Part shown: in pieces, positions 17,616 to 24,873 of the stretch
Layout: each line of letters begins with the position of its first letter
How positions within the stretch are numbered: the stretch's first letter is position 1
Source of the DNA: Streptomyces venezuelae
GTDB taxonomy: Bacteria; Actinomycetota; Actinomycetes; Streptomycetales; Streptomycetaceae
Length of the DNA: 64,000 bases
Direction: 5' to 3'
Assembly: GCF_008642375.1 (NCBI RefSeq)
Contig: NZ_CP029194.1
Span: 7,868,501-7,932,500 of the forward strand
Translations under genes and position numbers: made by a program
Notes under the pieces: generated by a model
The model's input: the letters and a program-made list of their open reading frames with translations, nothing else
Database searches by the model: none
What the model was told of the DNA's origin: nothing

Positions 17616-18632
17616 ATGCGAGACGGCGAGGAAAACACGCGAATCACGCTGGCGGAGGTGGCACAGCAGGCCGGAGTATCGCTTTCGACAGTTTCGAAAG
17701 TCCTCAACGGCCGAACGGACGTCTCATCGGCCACGCGCGGCAAGGTGGAACGGCTCCTGGAGGCGCACTCGTACCGCCGGACCACCCGCGTCGCCCGGGA
17801 GGCGCCCCTCATCGAACTCGTCTTCCACGAGCTCGACAGCGTGTGGTCGATGGAGCTGATCCGCGGGGTGGAGAACCTCGCCAAGGGCCACCAGGCGAGC
17901 GTCGTCCTGACCGAGAGCGGCACCCGGCACGCCCCGGCGCCGGACTGGATCGAAGGAGTTCTCCAGCGCCGGCCGATCGGCGTGGTCCTGGTCTTCTCCT
18001 CCCTCCCCGACGCCGTCAAACGGCAGCTCGACGCGAGGTCCATCCCCTTCGTGATCGTCGACCCGGCGGGAGACCCCGAACCGGACGTGCCGTCCGTCGG
18101 TTCGGCGAACTGGTCCGGCGGCGTCGCCGCGACCCGTCACCTGATCGACCTCGGTCACCGCCGCATCGGCATCATCACCGGCCCCGAGGACATGCTGTGC
18201 TCCCTGGCCCGGCTCGACGGCTACCGGTCCGCCCTGAACGTGGCCGGCCTGGATCACGACGCCACCCTCGTCCGGTTCGGCGACTTCCACGTCGAAGGCG
18301 GATACGCCCGTGCCATGGAGCTGTTGCAGAGGCCGGACCGGCCCACGGCCGTCTTCGCCGGAAGCGACCTGCAGGCGCTCGGCGTCATGGAGGCGGCGCG
18401 GGCGTGCGGGCTGCGCGTGCCCGAGGACCTGTCCGTCGTCGGCTACGACGACGTGATGATCGCGCGCTGGTCGAGCCCCCCGCTCACCACGATCCACCAG
18501 CCGCTGCGTGAGATGGGCGAGGAAGCGGTACAGATGCTGCTCCGCCTGCGCGCCGGGGAGCCCTCGGTGACGCGCATGGAGCTCGCGACCAGCCTCGTCG
18601 TCCGAAAGAGCACCGCCCCGCCGTCGGCGTAG
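17616..18632 (+). CDS. bxlR: LacI-family regulator of the bxl operon (BxlR-type)
   Basis: A 338-residue LacI/GalR regulator. The HTH ITLAEVAQQAGVSLSTVSKVLNGRTDV (about 10-35) has the usual STVSKVLNGR recognition helix, but the hinge reads HSYRRTTRVARE instead of the classical Pro-Asn-x-x-Ala-Arg. The sensor domain ends SVVGYDDVMIARWSSPPLTTIHQP. The start at 17616 fits the family N-terminus; ATG at 17580 is an alternative with GGGGAG too far upstream, so the start is uncertain. Divergent from bxlE, it probably represses that operon through the CGAAA-N3-TTTCG site. Its DNA-reading region closely resembles that of the other LacI protein in the xylan arm, so the two may share operators. Confidence 0.8.
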   Translation: MRDGEENTRITLAEVAQQAGVSLSTVSKVLNGRTDVSSATRGKVERLLEAHSYRRTTRVAREAPLIELVFHELDSVWSMELIRGVENLAKGHQASVVLTESGTRHAPAPDWIEGVLQRRPIGVVLVFSSLPDAVKRQLDARSIPFVIVDPAGDPEPDVPSVGSANWSGGVAATRHLIDLGHRRIGIITGPEDMLCSLARLDGYRSALNVAGLDHDATLVRFGDFHVEGGYARAMELLQRPDRPTAVFAGSDLQALGVMEAARACGLRVPEDLSVVGYDDVMIARWSSPPLTTIHQPLREMGEEAVQMLLRLRAGEPSVTRMELATSLVVRKSTAPPSA

Positions 18633-18690
18633 GCGGCGACGGTGTTTGCACGTCGACAGCTCGGCTCGACCTGAAGTGGACGGCGACGAA

Positions 18691-18717
18691 GTGGAGCCAG
18701 GATCGCCCTGGCTCCAC
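18691..18717. terminator. Bidirectional terminator between bxlR and the xylanase gene
   Basis: A perfect 11-bp stem (18691-18701 with 18707-18717, 5-nt loop) lies between convergent stop codons at 18632 and 18732. Confidence 0.75.
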
Positions 18718-18731
18718 CCCGCCGCTGCAGG

Positions 18732-20174
18732 TCAGGTGCGGGTCCAGCGCTGGTTGCTGCCGTTCCAGCAGGAGTAGAGCTGGATCAGGGTGCCGTTGGC
18801 CGTGCCGTTGGCGGCGGCGTCAAGGCAGAGGCCGGACTGGACGCCGACGATGGATCCGTCGGAGTTGAGGCGCCATTTCTGGTTGTCGCCACCCCAGCAG
18901 CTGTAGATCTGGACCTTGGCGCCGTTGCCCGTGCCGGCGGCGTCCAGGCACTTGTCGCCGTAGACCCTGAGCTCGCCTGCGGCGGTGTGGGTCCACTGCT
19001 GGTTGGTGCGGTTGTTGCAGTCCCACAGGTTGAGCTGGGTGCCGTCGGTGGTGCTGGAACCGGGCACGTCCAGGCAGCGGCCCGAAGCGACGCCCTTGAT
19101 CTGTCCGCCACCGGGCGAGGGGGTCGGATTGGGGTTGGGGGAGGCGGCGTTGAGTGCGTTGAGCACGGAGGTGTAGGCGGGCTTCTTGCTGCCGTCGCCG
19201 TTGAACAGGAGCGGCGAGTGCTCCGGCCGCCAGGAGTCCGTGTCGCGCACGCCCCAGACGGTGATGCCGAGGCAGCGCGGGACGGCCAGGCAGTCGTTGG
19301 TCACGCCGGCGTAGGTCGTGCCCGAGGCGCCCTGGATGTCGAGTTCGGTGACGGCCACATCGACGCCGAGGGCGGCGAAGCTCTGCAGGGTGGTGCGGAA
19401 GTTGCTGTTGTACGGGCTGTCGCTGTTGAAGTGCGACTGGAAGCCGACACAGTCGATCGGCACGCCGCGCTGCTTGAAGTCGCGGACCATGGCGTACATG
19501 GCCTGGGTCTTGGCCCAGGTCCAGTTCTCGACGTTGTAGTCGTTGTAGCAGAGCTTGGCGGCCGGGTCGGCCGCGCGCGCGGTGCGGAAGGCGACCTCGA
19601 TCCAGTCGTTGCCGGAGCGCTGCAGGTTGGAGTCGCGCCGGGCTCCCGAACTGCCGTCGGCGAAGGCCTCGTTCACGACGTCCCACTGGGCGATCTTGCC
19701 CTTGTAGTGGCCCATCACGCCGTTGATGTGGTTGATCATCGCCTGGCGCAGCGCGTTGCCGTTGAGGCTCTGCATCCAGCCGGGCTGCTGGGAGTGCCAG
19801 GCCAGGGTGTGGCCGCGTACTTGCTTGCCGTTCTGCACCGCCCAGTTGTAGACGCGGTCGCCGGCGCTGAAGTTGAACTGGCCCTGCTGGGGTTCGGTGG
19901 CGTCGATCTTCATCTCGTTCTCGGCCGTCACCGAGTTGAACTCGCGGGCCGCGATCGTCGTGTACGCCGAGTCGTTGAGCCTGCCCGAGGCGATGGCGGT
20001 GCCGAAGTAACGCCCGCTCTGCGCCGCCGCGCTGCCGAGTGTGCTCTCGGCGGCTTGTGAGGTCTGCGGCGCCACCAGCACGGCGGCCGAGCCGAGGACG
20101 CCGACGATCAGCGCCGCGCACAGGCTGCCGATTTTCCGGCGGACGGTGGACGGTGGAATGGCACTTGAGCGCAT
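18732..20174 (-). CDS. xlnA: Secreted GH10 endo-1,4-beta-xylanase with C-terminal CBM13
   Basis: A 480-residue secreted xylanase, matching the length and layout of the S. lividans XlnA type. The signal peptide is residues 1-41 (two Arg, then a long hydrophobic core ending QTSQA). The GH10 barrel (about 43-345) shows the acid/base E169 in WDVVNEAF and the nucleophile E277 in VAVTELDI. A Pro/Asn linker (SPNPNPTPSPGGG) leads to a CBM13 ricin-type trefoil (about 360-480) with three Q-x-W repeats (QQW, QKW, QRW) and paired cysteines. The ATG at 20174 follows GGAGG. It degrades xylan outside the cell and feeds the Bxl importer. Two identical CGAAAGAATTTCG palindromes lie upstream. Confidence 0.94.
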   Translation of the reverse strand: MRSSAIPPSTVRRKIGSLCAALIVGVLGSAAVLVAPQTSQAAESTLGSAAAQSGRYFGTAIASGRLNDSAYTTIAAREFNSVTAENEMKIDATEPQQGQFNFSAGDRVYNWAVQNGKQVRGHTLAWHSQQPGWMQSLNGNALRQAMINHINGVMGHYKGKIAQWDVVNEAFADGSSGARRDSNLQRSGNDWIEVAFRTARAADPAAKLCYNDYNVENWTWAKTQAMYAMVRDFKQRGVPIDCVGFQSHFNSDSPYNSNFRTTLQSFAALGVDVAVTELDIQGASGTTYAGVTNDCLAVPRCLGITVWGVRDTDSWRPEHSPLLFNGDGSKKPAYTSVLNALNAASPNPNPTPSPGGGQIKGVASGRCLDVPGSSTTDGTQLNLWDCNNRTNQQWTHTAAGELRVYGDKCLDAAGTGNGAKVQIYSCWGGDNQKWRLNSDGSIVGVQSGLCLDAAANGTANGTLIQLYSCWNGSNQRWTRT

Positions 20175-20342
20175 GACTGAGCCTCCAGGATGGAAATCAC
20201 GGAAGGATGTGAGCGCGGCAGAATGAATCCACGTGAACGACGCCCCTGTCCATGGGAAAAGGACGCGCACCATCAGGGCGTAATGATTCAGGGGTGCAGG
20301 TGCCCGGAATTCGGGAAGAGGGGCGTCACCGCCTCGTGACTC

Positions 20343-20371
20343 AGTGTGGAAACCCCGCAGAAACATGTCAA
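20343..20371 (-). promoter_or_regulatory. Predicted promoter of the GH10 xylanase gene
   Basis: Minus-strand TTGACA (20366-20371) is followed after 17 nt by CACACT (20343-20348). The operator 20378-20390 abuts the -35 element upstream. Confidence 0.5.
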
Positions 20372-20377
20372 GAGTTT

Positions 20378-20390
20378 CGAAAGAATTTCG
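20378..20390. promoter_or_regulatory. CGAAAGAATTTCG operator (proximal) at the xylanase promoter
   Basis: A 13-bp inverted repeat CGAAA-GAA-TTTCG, 7 bp upstream of the predicted -35 hexamer; identical to the distal copy at 20446-20458. Confidence 0.7.
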
Positions 20391-20445
20391 ATGACCCTGC
20401 CCTCGGAACGACGCTGTCGTCGCATTTCAGTCGTACAAGGCTCAT

Positions 20446-20458
20446 CGAAAGAATTTCG
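20446..20458. promoter_or_regulatory. CGAAAGAATTTCG operator (distal) at the xylanase promoter
   Basis: A second identical 13-bp palindrome, 68 bp (about 6.5 helical turns) from the proximal copy. The pair could support DNA looping by a LacI-type protein. Confidence 0.7.
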
Positions 20459-20505
20459 ATGAGGCAGACACGAGAGGACAGGACAAACGCACCGGCCGGA
20501 TCCGG

Positions 20506-21528
20506 TCAGTTTCCGCCGGTGCGAGGCGGGGCCGTGGAGAGCCGGACCTTGAGCTCGGTGGAGAGCTCCATCCGGGGGCTGACCAGGGGCTGGTCCTCCA
20601 GGAGCTGGAACAGCGTGCGGGCGGCGAGCCGGCCCATCTCCTCGAGCGGCTGGCGCACCGTCGTCAGTGGCGGTGACAGCCATTCGCACATCGGCAGGTC
20701 GTCGAAGCCGACCACGCTGAGGTCCTGAGGGATGCGCAGTCCGGCCTGCCGGGCGGCCTCGTAGACGCCCATCGCCTGCTGGTCGCTGCCGGCGAAGACG
20801 GCGGTCGGCGGCTCGGGGAGGGCGAGCAGTTCCCGCGCGCCCCGGAAACCGCCCTCGTGCTGGAAGTCGCCGAACCGGATCAGATCGCGGTCCACCTCGA
20901 TCCCGGCCCGCTCCAGCGCGGCCCGGTACCCGTCGATGCGGGCCTGGCTGCAGAGCATGTCCTTGCGCCCGCCGATCGCGGCGATCCGGCGGTGCCCCAG
21001 CTCCAGCAGGTGCTCGGTGGCGGCGAGGCCGCCCGCCCAGTTGGTCGCGCCGATACTCGGCACACCGTTGCCCGGCAGGTCGATCGGGTCGATGACGACC
21101 AGCTTCACCCCGGCACGTGCGACCTGGGCGCGCTGGGCGTGGGTGACCGAGGTGGTGACGAGGATGACGCCGTCGCTGTGGTGCAGGACCGGCAGTTCGG
21201 CCCAGCTCGACGGCGTGGCCTCGCCGGGCGGGACGAGCGACACGACGGTGCCGACGCTCCGCTGGGCGCACTCGGCCTCGACGCCGCGCAGTATCTCCAC
21301 CGCCCACGCGCTGTCCAGACCGCCGATGATCAGGTCGACGAGGCCTGACCTGCGGGCCCTGCCCTGCCGGCCGGGCTGGAGGTACTTGTGCGACCGCAGC
21401 AGGCCCTCGATCCGTTCGCGTGTCGAGGGTGCGACATCGGAGCGGCCGTTGATCACCTTGGACACGGTGGCCTGGGAGACCCCTGCCTCCGCGGCGATGA
21501 CGGCCAGGGTCGGACGCTGCTCGCTCAA
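20506..21528 (-). CDS. LacI-family regulator of the arabinoxylan genes
   Basis: A 340-residue LacI/GalR protein with an HTH near 7-27 (TLAVIAAEAGVSQATVSKVI, then NGRSDV), an atypical hinge (HKYLQPGRQGRARR) and a sensor domain ending SVVGFDDLPMCEWLSPPLTTVRQP. The TTG start at 21528 is supported by GAGGAGAGAAG directly upstream. It resembles the bxlR product throughout (TVSKV-NGR-DV, WAVEILRGVE versus WSMELIRGVE, MLCSQARIDGYR versus MLCSLARLDGYR), so the two are likely paralogues. It sits between the GH10 and GH62 genes, divergent from GH62, and probably represses one or both via CGAAA-N3-TTTCG sites. Ligand unknown; an arabino- or xylo-oligosaccharide is plausible. Confidence 0.82.
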   Translation of the reverse strand: MSEQRPTLAVIAAEAGVSQATVSKVINGRSDVAPSTRERIEGLLRSHKYLQPGRQGRARRSGLVDLIIGGLDSAWAVEILRGVEAECAQRSVGTVVSLVPPGEATPSSWAELPVLHHSDGVILVTTSVTHAQRAQVARAGVKLVVIDPIDLPGNGVPSIGATNWAGGLAATEHLLELGHRRIAAIGGRKDMLCSQARIDGYRAALERAGIEVDRDLIRFGDFQHEGGFRGARELLALPEPPTAVFAGSDQQAMGVYEAARQAGLRIPQDLSVVGFDDLPMCEWLSPPLTTVRQPLEEMGRLAARTLFQLLEDQPLVSPRMELSTELKVRLSTAPPRTGGN

Positions 21529-21580
21529 CTTCTCTCCTCTGCCCAGACGCCCTCGGCTGGCGACAGGTATCGCAAACTTT

Positions 21581-21592
21581 CGAAGAGTTTCG
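21581..21592. promoter_or_regulatory. Imperfect CGAA-GAG-TTTCG operator at the GH62/LacI divergent promoter
   Basis: CGAAGAGTTTCG resembles the 13-bp operator minus one A in the left arm. It lies just upstream of the first candidate GH62 promoter and 53 bp upstream of the LacI start, so it may serve autoregulation. Confidence 0.5.
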
Positions 21593-21704
21593 GGTTGACG
21601 GGACGGTCTGTCAAGCCTAGGAACAGCCGCTGTTCCTGCATGAATTGGCGTCAGGGGGCTTGACCGCGAAGCCCCGCGTTCCTAGTTTGTGGCAGCACGG
21701 AATT

Positions 21705-21728
21705 CGAGAGTATTTCGAAACATTTTCG
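21705..21728. promoter_or_regulatory. Tandem overlapping operators before the GH62 gene
   Basis: CGAGAGTATTTCG (21705-21717, one mismatch) runs directly into CGAAACATTTTCG (21716-21728, perfect CGAAA-N3-TTTCG), sharing two bases. They lie downstream of the second candidate -10 element, a classical repression position. Confidence 0.7.
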
Positions 21729-21857
21729 GGCGCGAACCGGCGTTCGGCACCCTTCGAGGGCTTCCCGACGGGAAGGTCCGGAGCGCCGACTCTGCGGCAT
21801 GCGCGGCCGCCTTCACGCCTATTCCGTTCCCCCTCACCCTCCGAAGGAGCTCTTCTG

Positions 21858-23324
21858 ATGAGGTCTCGTCATCCCTCCGCGGTCCATCTGAAACGCCTGT
21901 TGACCGTCCTCGTGCCCCTGTTGCTCCTGGCGACGTTATTCAGTGCCCAGCCCGCCGGCGCGGCGACCGTCGACACCAACGCCTGGTACGTGCTGGTCAA
22001 CCGCAACAGCGGCAAAGCCCTGGACGTCCACAACCTGGCGACCCACGACGGTGCCCGCATCACCCAGTGGTCCAGGAACGATCAGAACCAGCAGCAGTGG
22101 CAGTTCGTCGACTCCGGCGGCGGTTACTACCGCCTCAAGTCCCGTCACTCCGGCAAGGTGCTGGACGTCCACAACCTGTCCACCGCCAACGGCGGCTCGG
22201 TCGTCCAGTGGGCGGACCTGAACGGCACCAACCAGCAGTGGCGGCTGGCCGACGGCTCCGACGGCCACGTGAGGCTCATCGCACGCCACAGCAACAAGGC
22301 CCTCGAAGTACAAGGCGCCTCCACTGCCGACAACGCGAACATCGTCCAGTACGACGACTGGGGCGGCGGCAACCAGCAGTGGCAGCTCGTCAAGGTCGGC
22401 GCCGGCAACCCCGGCACGTGCGCTCTTCCGTCGACGTACCGCTGGTCGTCGACGGGCGCGCTGGCGCAGCCCAAACCGGGTTGGGCCTCGCTCAAGGACT
22501 TCACCGTCGTCCCCTACAACGGCAGGCAACTCGTCTACGCGACGACGCACGACACGGGGACGAGGTGGGGCTCGATGAACTTCGGCCTGTTCACCGACTG
22601 GCCGGAGATGGGCTCGGCCGGCCAGAACGCGATGTCGAACTCCACCGTCGCTCCCACGCTCTTCCACTTCGCACCGAAGAACATCTGGGTGCTCGCCTAC
22701 CAGTGGGGTGGGACTGCCTTCTCCTACCGGACGTCGAGCGATCCCGCCAACCCGAACGGCTGGTCGTCGGAGAAGGTGCTCTTCTCCGGAAGCATCACCG
22801 GCTCCGGAACAGGCCCCATCGACCAGACGCTCATCAGCGACGGCACGAACATGTACCTGTTCTTCGCCGGCGACAACGGCAAGATCTACCGGGCGAGCAT
22901 GCCGATCGGGAACTTCCCGGGCACCTTCGGCGCGAACTCGACTGTGGTCATGAGCGATACGACGAACAACCTCTTCGAAGCCCCGCAGGTCTACAAGCTC
23001 CAGGGCCAGGACCGCTACCTCATGATCGTCGAGGCGATCGGCTCGCAGGGCCGGTACTTCCGCTCGTTCACGGCCACGAGTCTGAACGGCTCGTGGACGC
23101 CCCAGGCCGCGACCGAGAGCAACCCGTTCGCCGGCAAGGCCAACAGTGGCGCCACCTGGACCAACGACATCAGCCATGGCGAACTGATCCGTACCGGTCC
23201 CGATGAGACCATGACCGTCGATCCGTGCAATCTGCAGCTGCTCTACCAGGGGCGCAGCCCCGACTCGGGCGGCGACTACGGCCTTCTGCCCTACCGGCCG
23301 GGTCTGCTGACGCTGCGGCGCTGA
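21858..23324 (+). CDS. Secreted CBM13-GH62 alpha-L-arabinofuranosidase
   Basis: A 488-residue secreted enzyme that removes arabinofuranosyl side chains from arabinoxylan. It has a signal peptide (about 1-36, ending PAGAA), an N-terminal CBM13 ricin trefoil (about 40-180) with three Q-Q-W repeats, then a GH62 five-bladed propeller (about 188-488) starting at LPSTYRWSSTGAL. Candidate catalytic carboxylates at family positions are D214 (LKDFTVVPYNG), D322 (GPIDQTLI) and E374 (FEAPQVYK). The ATG at 21858 follows GAAGGAG. It complements the GH10 xylanase, since debranching exposes the backbone. Operators before the gene link it to the xylan regulon. Confidence 0.93.
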   Translation: MRSRHPSAVHLKRLLTVLVPLLLLATLFSAQPAGAATVDTNAWYVLVNRNSGKALDVHNLATHDGARITQWSRNDQNQQQWQFVDSGGGYYRLKSRHSGKVLDVHNLSTANGGSVVQWADLNGTNQQWRLADGSDGHVRLIARHSNKALEVQGASTADNANIVQYDDWGGGNQQWQLVKVGAGNPGTCALPSTYRWSSTGALAQPKPGWASLKDFTVVPYNGRQLVYATTHDTGTRWGSMNFGLFTDWPEMGSAGQNAMSNSTVAPTLFHFAPKNIWVLAYQWGGTAFSYRTSSDPANPNGWSSEKVLFSGSITGSGTGPIDQTLISDGTNMYLFFAGDNGKIYRASMPIGNFPGTFGANSTVVMSDTTNNLFEAPQVYKLQGQDRYLMIVEAIGSQGRYFRSFTATSLNGSWTPQAATESNPFAGKANSGATWTNDISHGELIRTGPDETMTVDPCNLQLLYQGRSPDSGGDYGLLPYRPGLLTLRR

Positions 23325-23501
23325 CGGTATGACACGGGTCCGGCTCCGGTGCGGGGCCGGCATGGCGGGCTCGGCGGAAGTCCGAGCCCGCCCTCGACGC
23401 GCACACCGTTGACATGCTCATCGCGGCGACCATACGGTCGCGCCACGATTTCGAACGTGTGACGAAATATCGAACATCCTACGTCAAGGAGCGTCATCGA
23501 C
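23325..23501 (+). promoter_or_regulatory. Upstream region of the aldose 1-epimerase with a degenerate CGAA motif
   Basis: 177 nt. The last 60 nt are less GC-rich and contain GATTTCGAAC (23447-23456) and CGAAATATCG (23463-23472), which look like diverged relatives of the CGAAA-N3-TTTCG operator but are not good palindromes. I did not find a confident promoter. Confidence 0.3.
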
Positions 23502-24668
23502 ATGGCCATCAAGAGGCGTACGGTGATGGCGGCGGGCGCCGCCGGAGTGGCGGCAGCGGCCGCGGGGGCAGCCCCGGCGTTCGCCGCGGGCGGCGCGGAA
23601 CGGCTGGGCGGAAGGCCGCTGAAGGAGCTGTTCGGGACCCTGTCCGACGGCACACGCGTCCACCGCTGGACGGTGGCCGCGGGAGGCACCCGGCTGCGCG
23701 TGCTGTCGTACGGCGGCATCGTCCAGGCCCTCGAGATCCCCGACCGGCGCGGGCTGTACGCGAACGTGTCGCTGGGCTTCGACAACCTCGAGGACTACGT
23801 GGCGGGCAGCCCGTACTTCGGTGCCCTCATCGGTCGCTACGGCAACCGCATCGCGGGTGGCGCCTTCACTCTCGACGGCAGCACGTACCGACTCCCCGTC
23901 AACGACGACCCGAACAGCCTGCACGGCGGGGACAAGGGCTTCGACAAGCGGGTGTGGGACGTCGAGCCGTACGCGCGGGGTCGGGACACCGGCCTCACCC
24001 TGCGCCACGTCAGCGCGGACGGCGAGATGGGCTACCCCGGCACCCTGCGCGTCCGGGTCGACTACGTCCTCACGCCCCGCGGCGACTTCCGCATCGACTA
24101 CAAGGCCACGACGGACAAGGCCACCGTCGTGAACCTCACCAACCACACGTACTTCAACCTCGCGGGAGAGGGCAGCGGCGGCATCCTCGACCACACCCTG
24201 AGGATCGCCGCGGCCCGCTACACCCCCGTCGACTCCACCCTCATCCCGACCGGCGAACTCGCCAGGGTCGCGCACACCCCCTTCGACTTCCGCAGCGGCA
24301 AGCCCATCGGCCGTGACATCCGCGAGGCGCACCCGCAGGTCCTCTTCGGCCGCGGCTACGACCACAACTTCGTGCTCGACAAGGGACGCACCGACACCCC
24401 GCAGCATGCCGTGACCGTGACGGAACCCGTCCACGGCCGCGTGATGGAGATCGCGACCACCGAGCCGGGCGTGCAGTTCTACAGCGGGAACTTCCTCGAC
24501 GCCACGCTTGCGGGCACCTCCGGGAAGGTCTACCGCCAGGGTGACGGCTTCTGCCTGGAGACCCAGCACTTCCCCGACTCGCCCAACCAGCCGTCCTTCC
24601 CGACGACGGTGCTCCGCCCGGGACAGACCTACCGCTCGACGACCGTGCACTCTTTCGCCGCCCGCTGA
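23502..24668 (+). CDS. Exported aldose 1-epimerase (mutarotase), probable Tat substrate
   Basis: A 388-residue galactose-mutarotase-family protein that interconverts alpha and beta anomers of free aldoses. The N-terminus MAIKRRTVMAAGAAG has a twin-arginine-like KRRTVM motif followed by an Ala-rich hydrophobic stretch to APAFAAGG, suggesting export. Family motifs: YGGIVQALEIPDR, GRYGNRIAGG, NSLHGGDKGFDKRVW, NLTNHTYFNLAGEG (catalytic His), QFYSGNFL, and FCLETQHFPDSPN (catalytic Glu). The ATG at 23502 follows AAGGAG. Placed after the xylan and arabinan hydrolases, it probably equilibrates released sugars for uptake. Export by Tat rather than Sec is an inference. Confidence 0.88.
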   Translation: MAIKRRTVMAAGAAGVAAAAAGAAPAFAAGGAERLGGRPLKELFGTLSDGTRVHRWTVAAGGTRLRVLSYGGIVQALEIPDRRGLYANVSLGFDNLEDYVAGSPYFGALIGRYGNRIAGGAFTLDGSTYRLPVNDDPNSLHGGDKGFDKRVWDVEPYARGRDTGLTLRHVSADGEMGYPGTLRVRVDYVLTPRGDFRIDYKATTDKATVVNLTNHTYFNLAGEGSGGILDHTLRIAAARYTPVDSTLIPTGELARVAHTPFDFRSGKPIGRDIREAHPQVLFGRGYDHNFVLDKGRTDTPQHAVTVTEPVHGRVMEIATTEPGVQFYSGNFLDATLAGTSGKVYRQGDGFCLETQHFPDSPNQPSFPTTVLRPGQTYRSTTVHSFAAR

Positions 24669-24829
24669 TACGGAAGAGCCGGGGTTCCGGCCCGTGACCG
24701 GTCCGGACGGTCCGGTCGGGAGTGGGGCGGCGGTGCGGGGAACCGGGATCCGGAGCCCTGGTCCCAGGTGCCTGTTCCGGACCAGGTCGAAACCGGCCCA
24801 TGCGGTCGCAAGTTCGGCCGGCAGCCTGT

Positions 24830-24870
24830 CGATGTCCCGGTCCGCCGACGGACGGCCGACCGGGACATCG
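24830..24870. terminator. Bidirectional terminator between the epimerase and katG
   Basis: A perfect 13-bp inverted repeat (24830-24842 with 24858-24870, 15-nt loop) ends 3 nt before the katG stop codon complement at 24874, between two converging genes. The remainder of 24669-24829 shows nothing else. Confidence 0.8.
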
Positions 24871-24873
24871 GAC

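Larger units (their letters stand above)
20175..20505. promoter_or_regulatory. Xylanase upstream region (no gene), promoter plus two operators
   Basis: 331 nt without a gene, separating the xylanase start from the 3' end of the next LacI gene in the same direction. It contains a promoter at 20343-20371 and two operators at 20378-20390 and 20446-20458. The leader between about 20336 and 20175 (roughly 160 nt) shows no recognised riboswitch. Confidence 0.6.
21529..21857. promoter_or_regulatory. Divergent control region between the second LacI gene and the GH62 gene
   Basis: 329 nt without a gene. Three palindromic CGAAA-type sites and two candidate plus-strand promoters are present: TTGACG (21595-21600) with TAGGAA (21618-21623), and TTGACC (21660-21665) with TAGTTT (21683-21688), both with 17-nt spacing. 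The operators are described separately. Confidence 0.6.

Noticed and set aside
17641..17710. Additional CGAA/TTTCG motif inside the bxlR coding sequence
   Set aside because: The sequence CGACAGTTTCGAAAG follows from the codons for the recognition helix (STVSKV) and is not a good inverted repeat of the 13-bp type, so I do not call it an operator.
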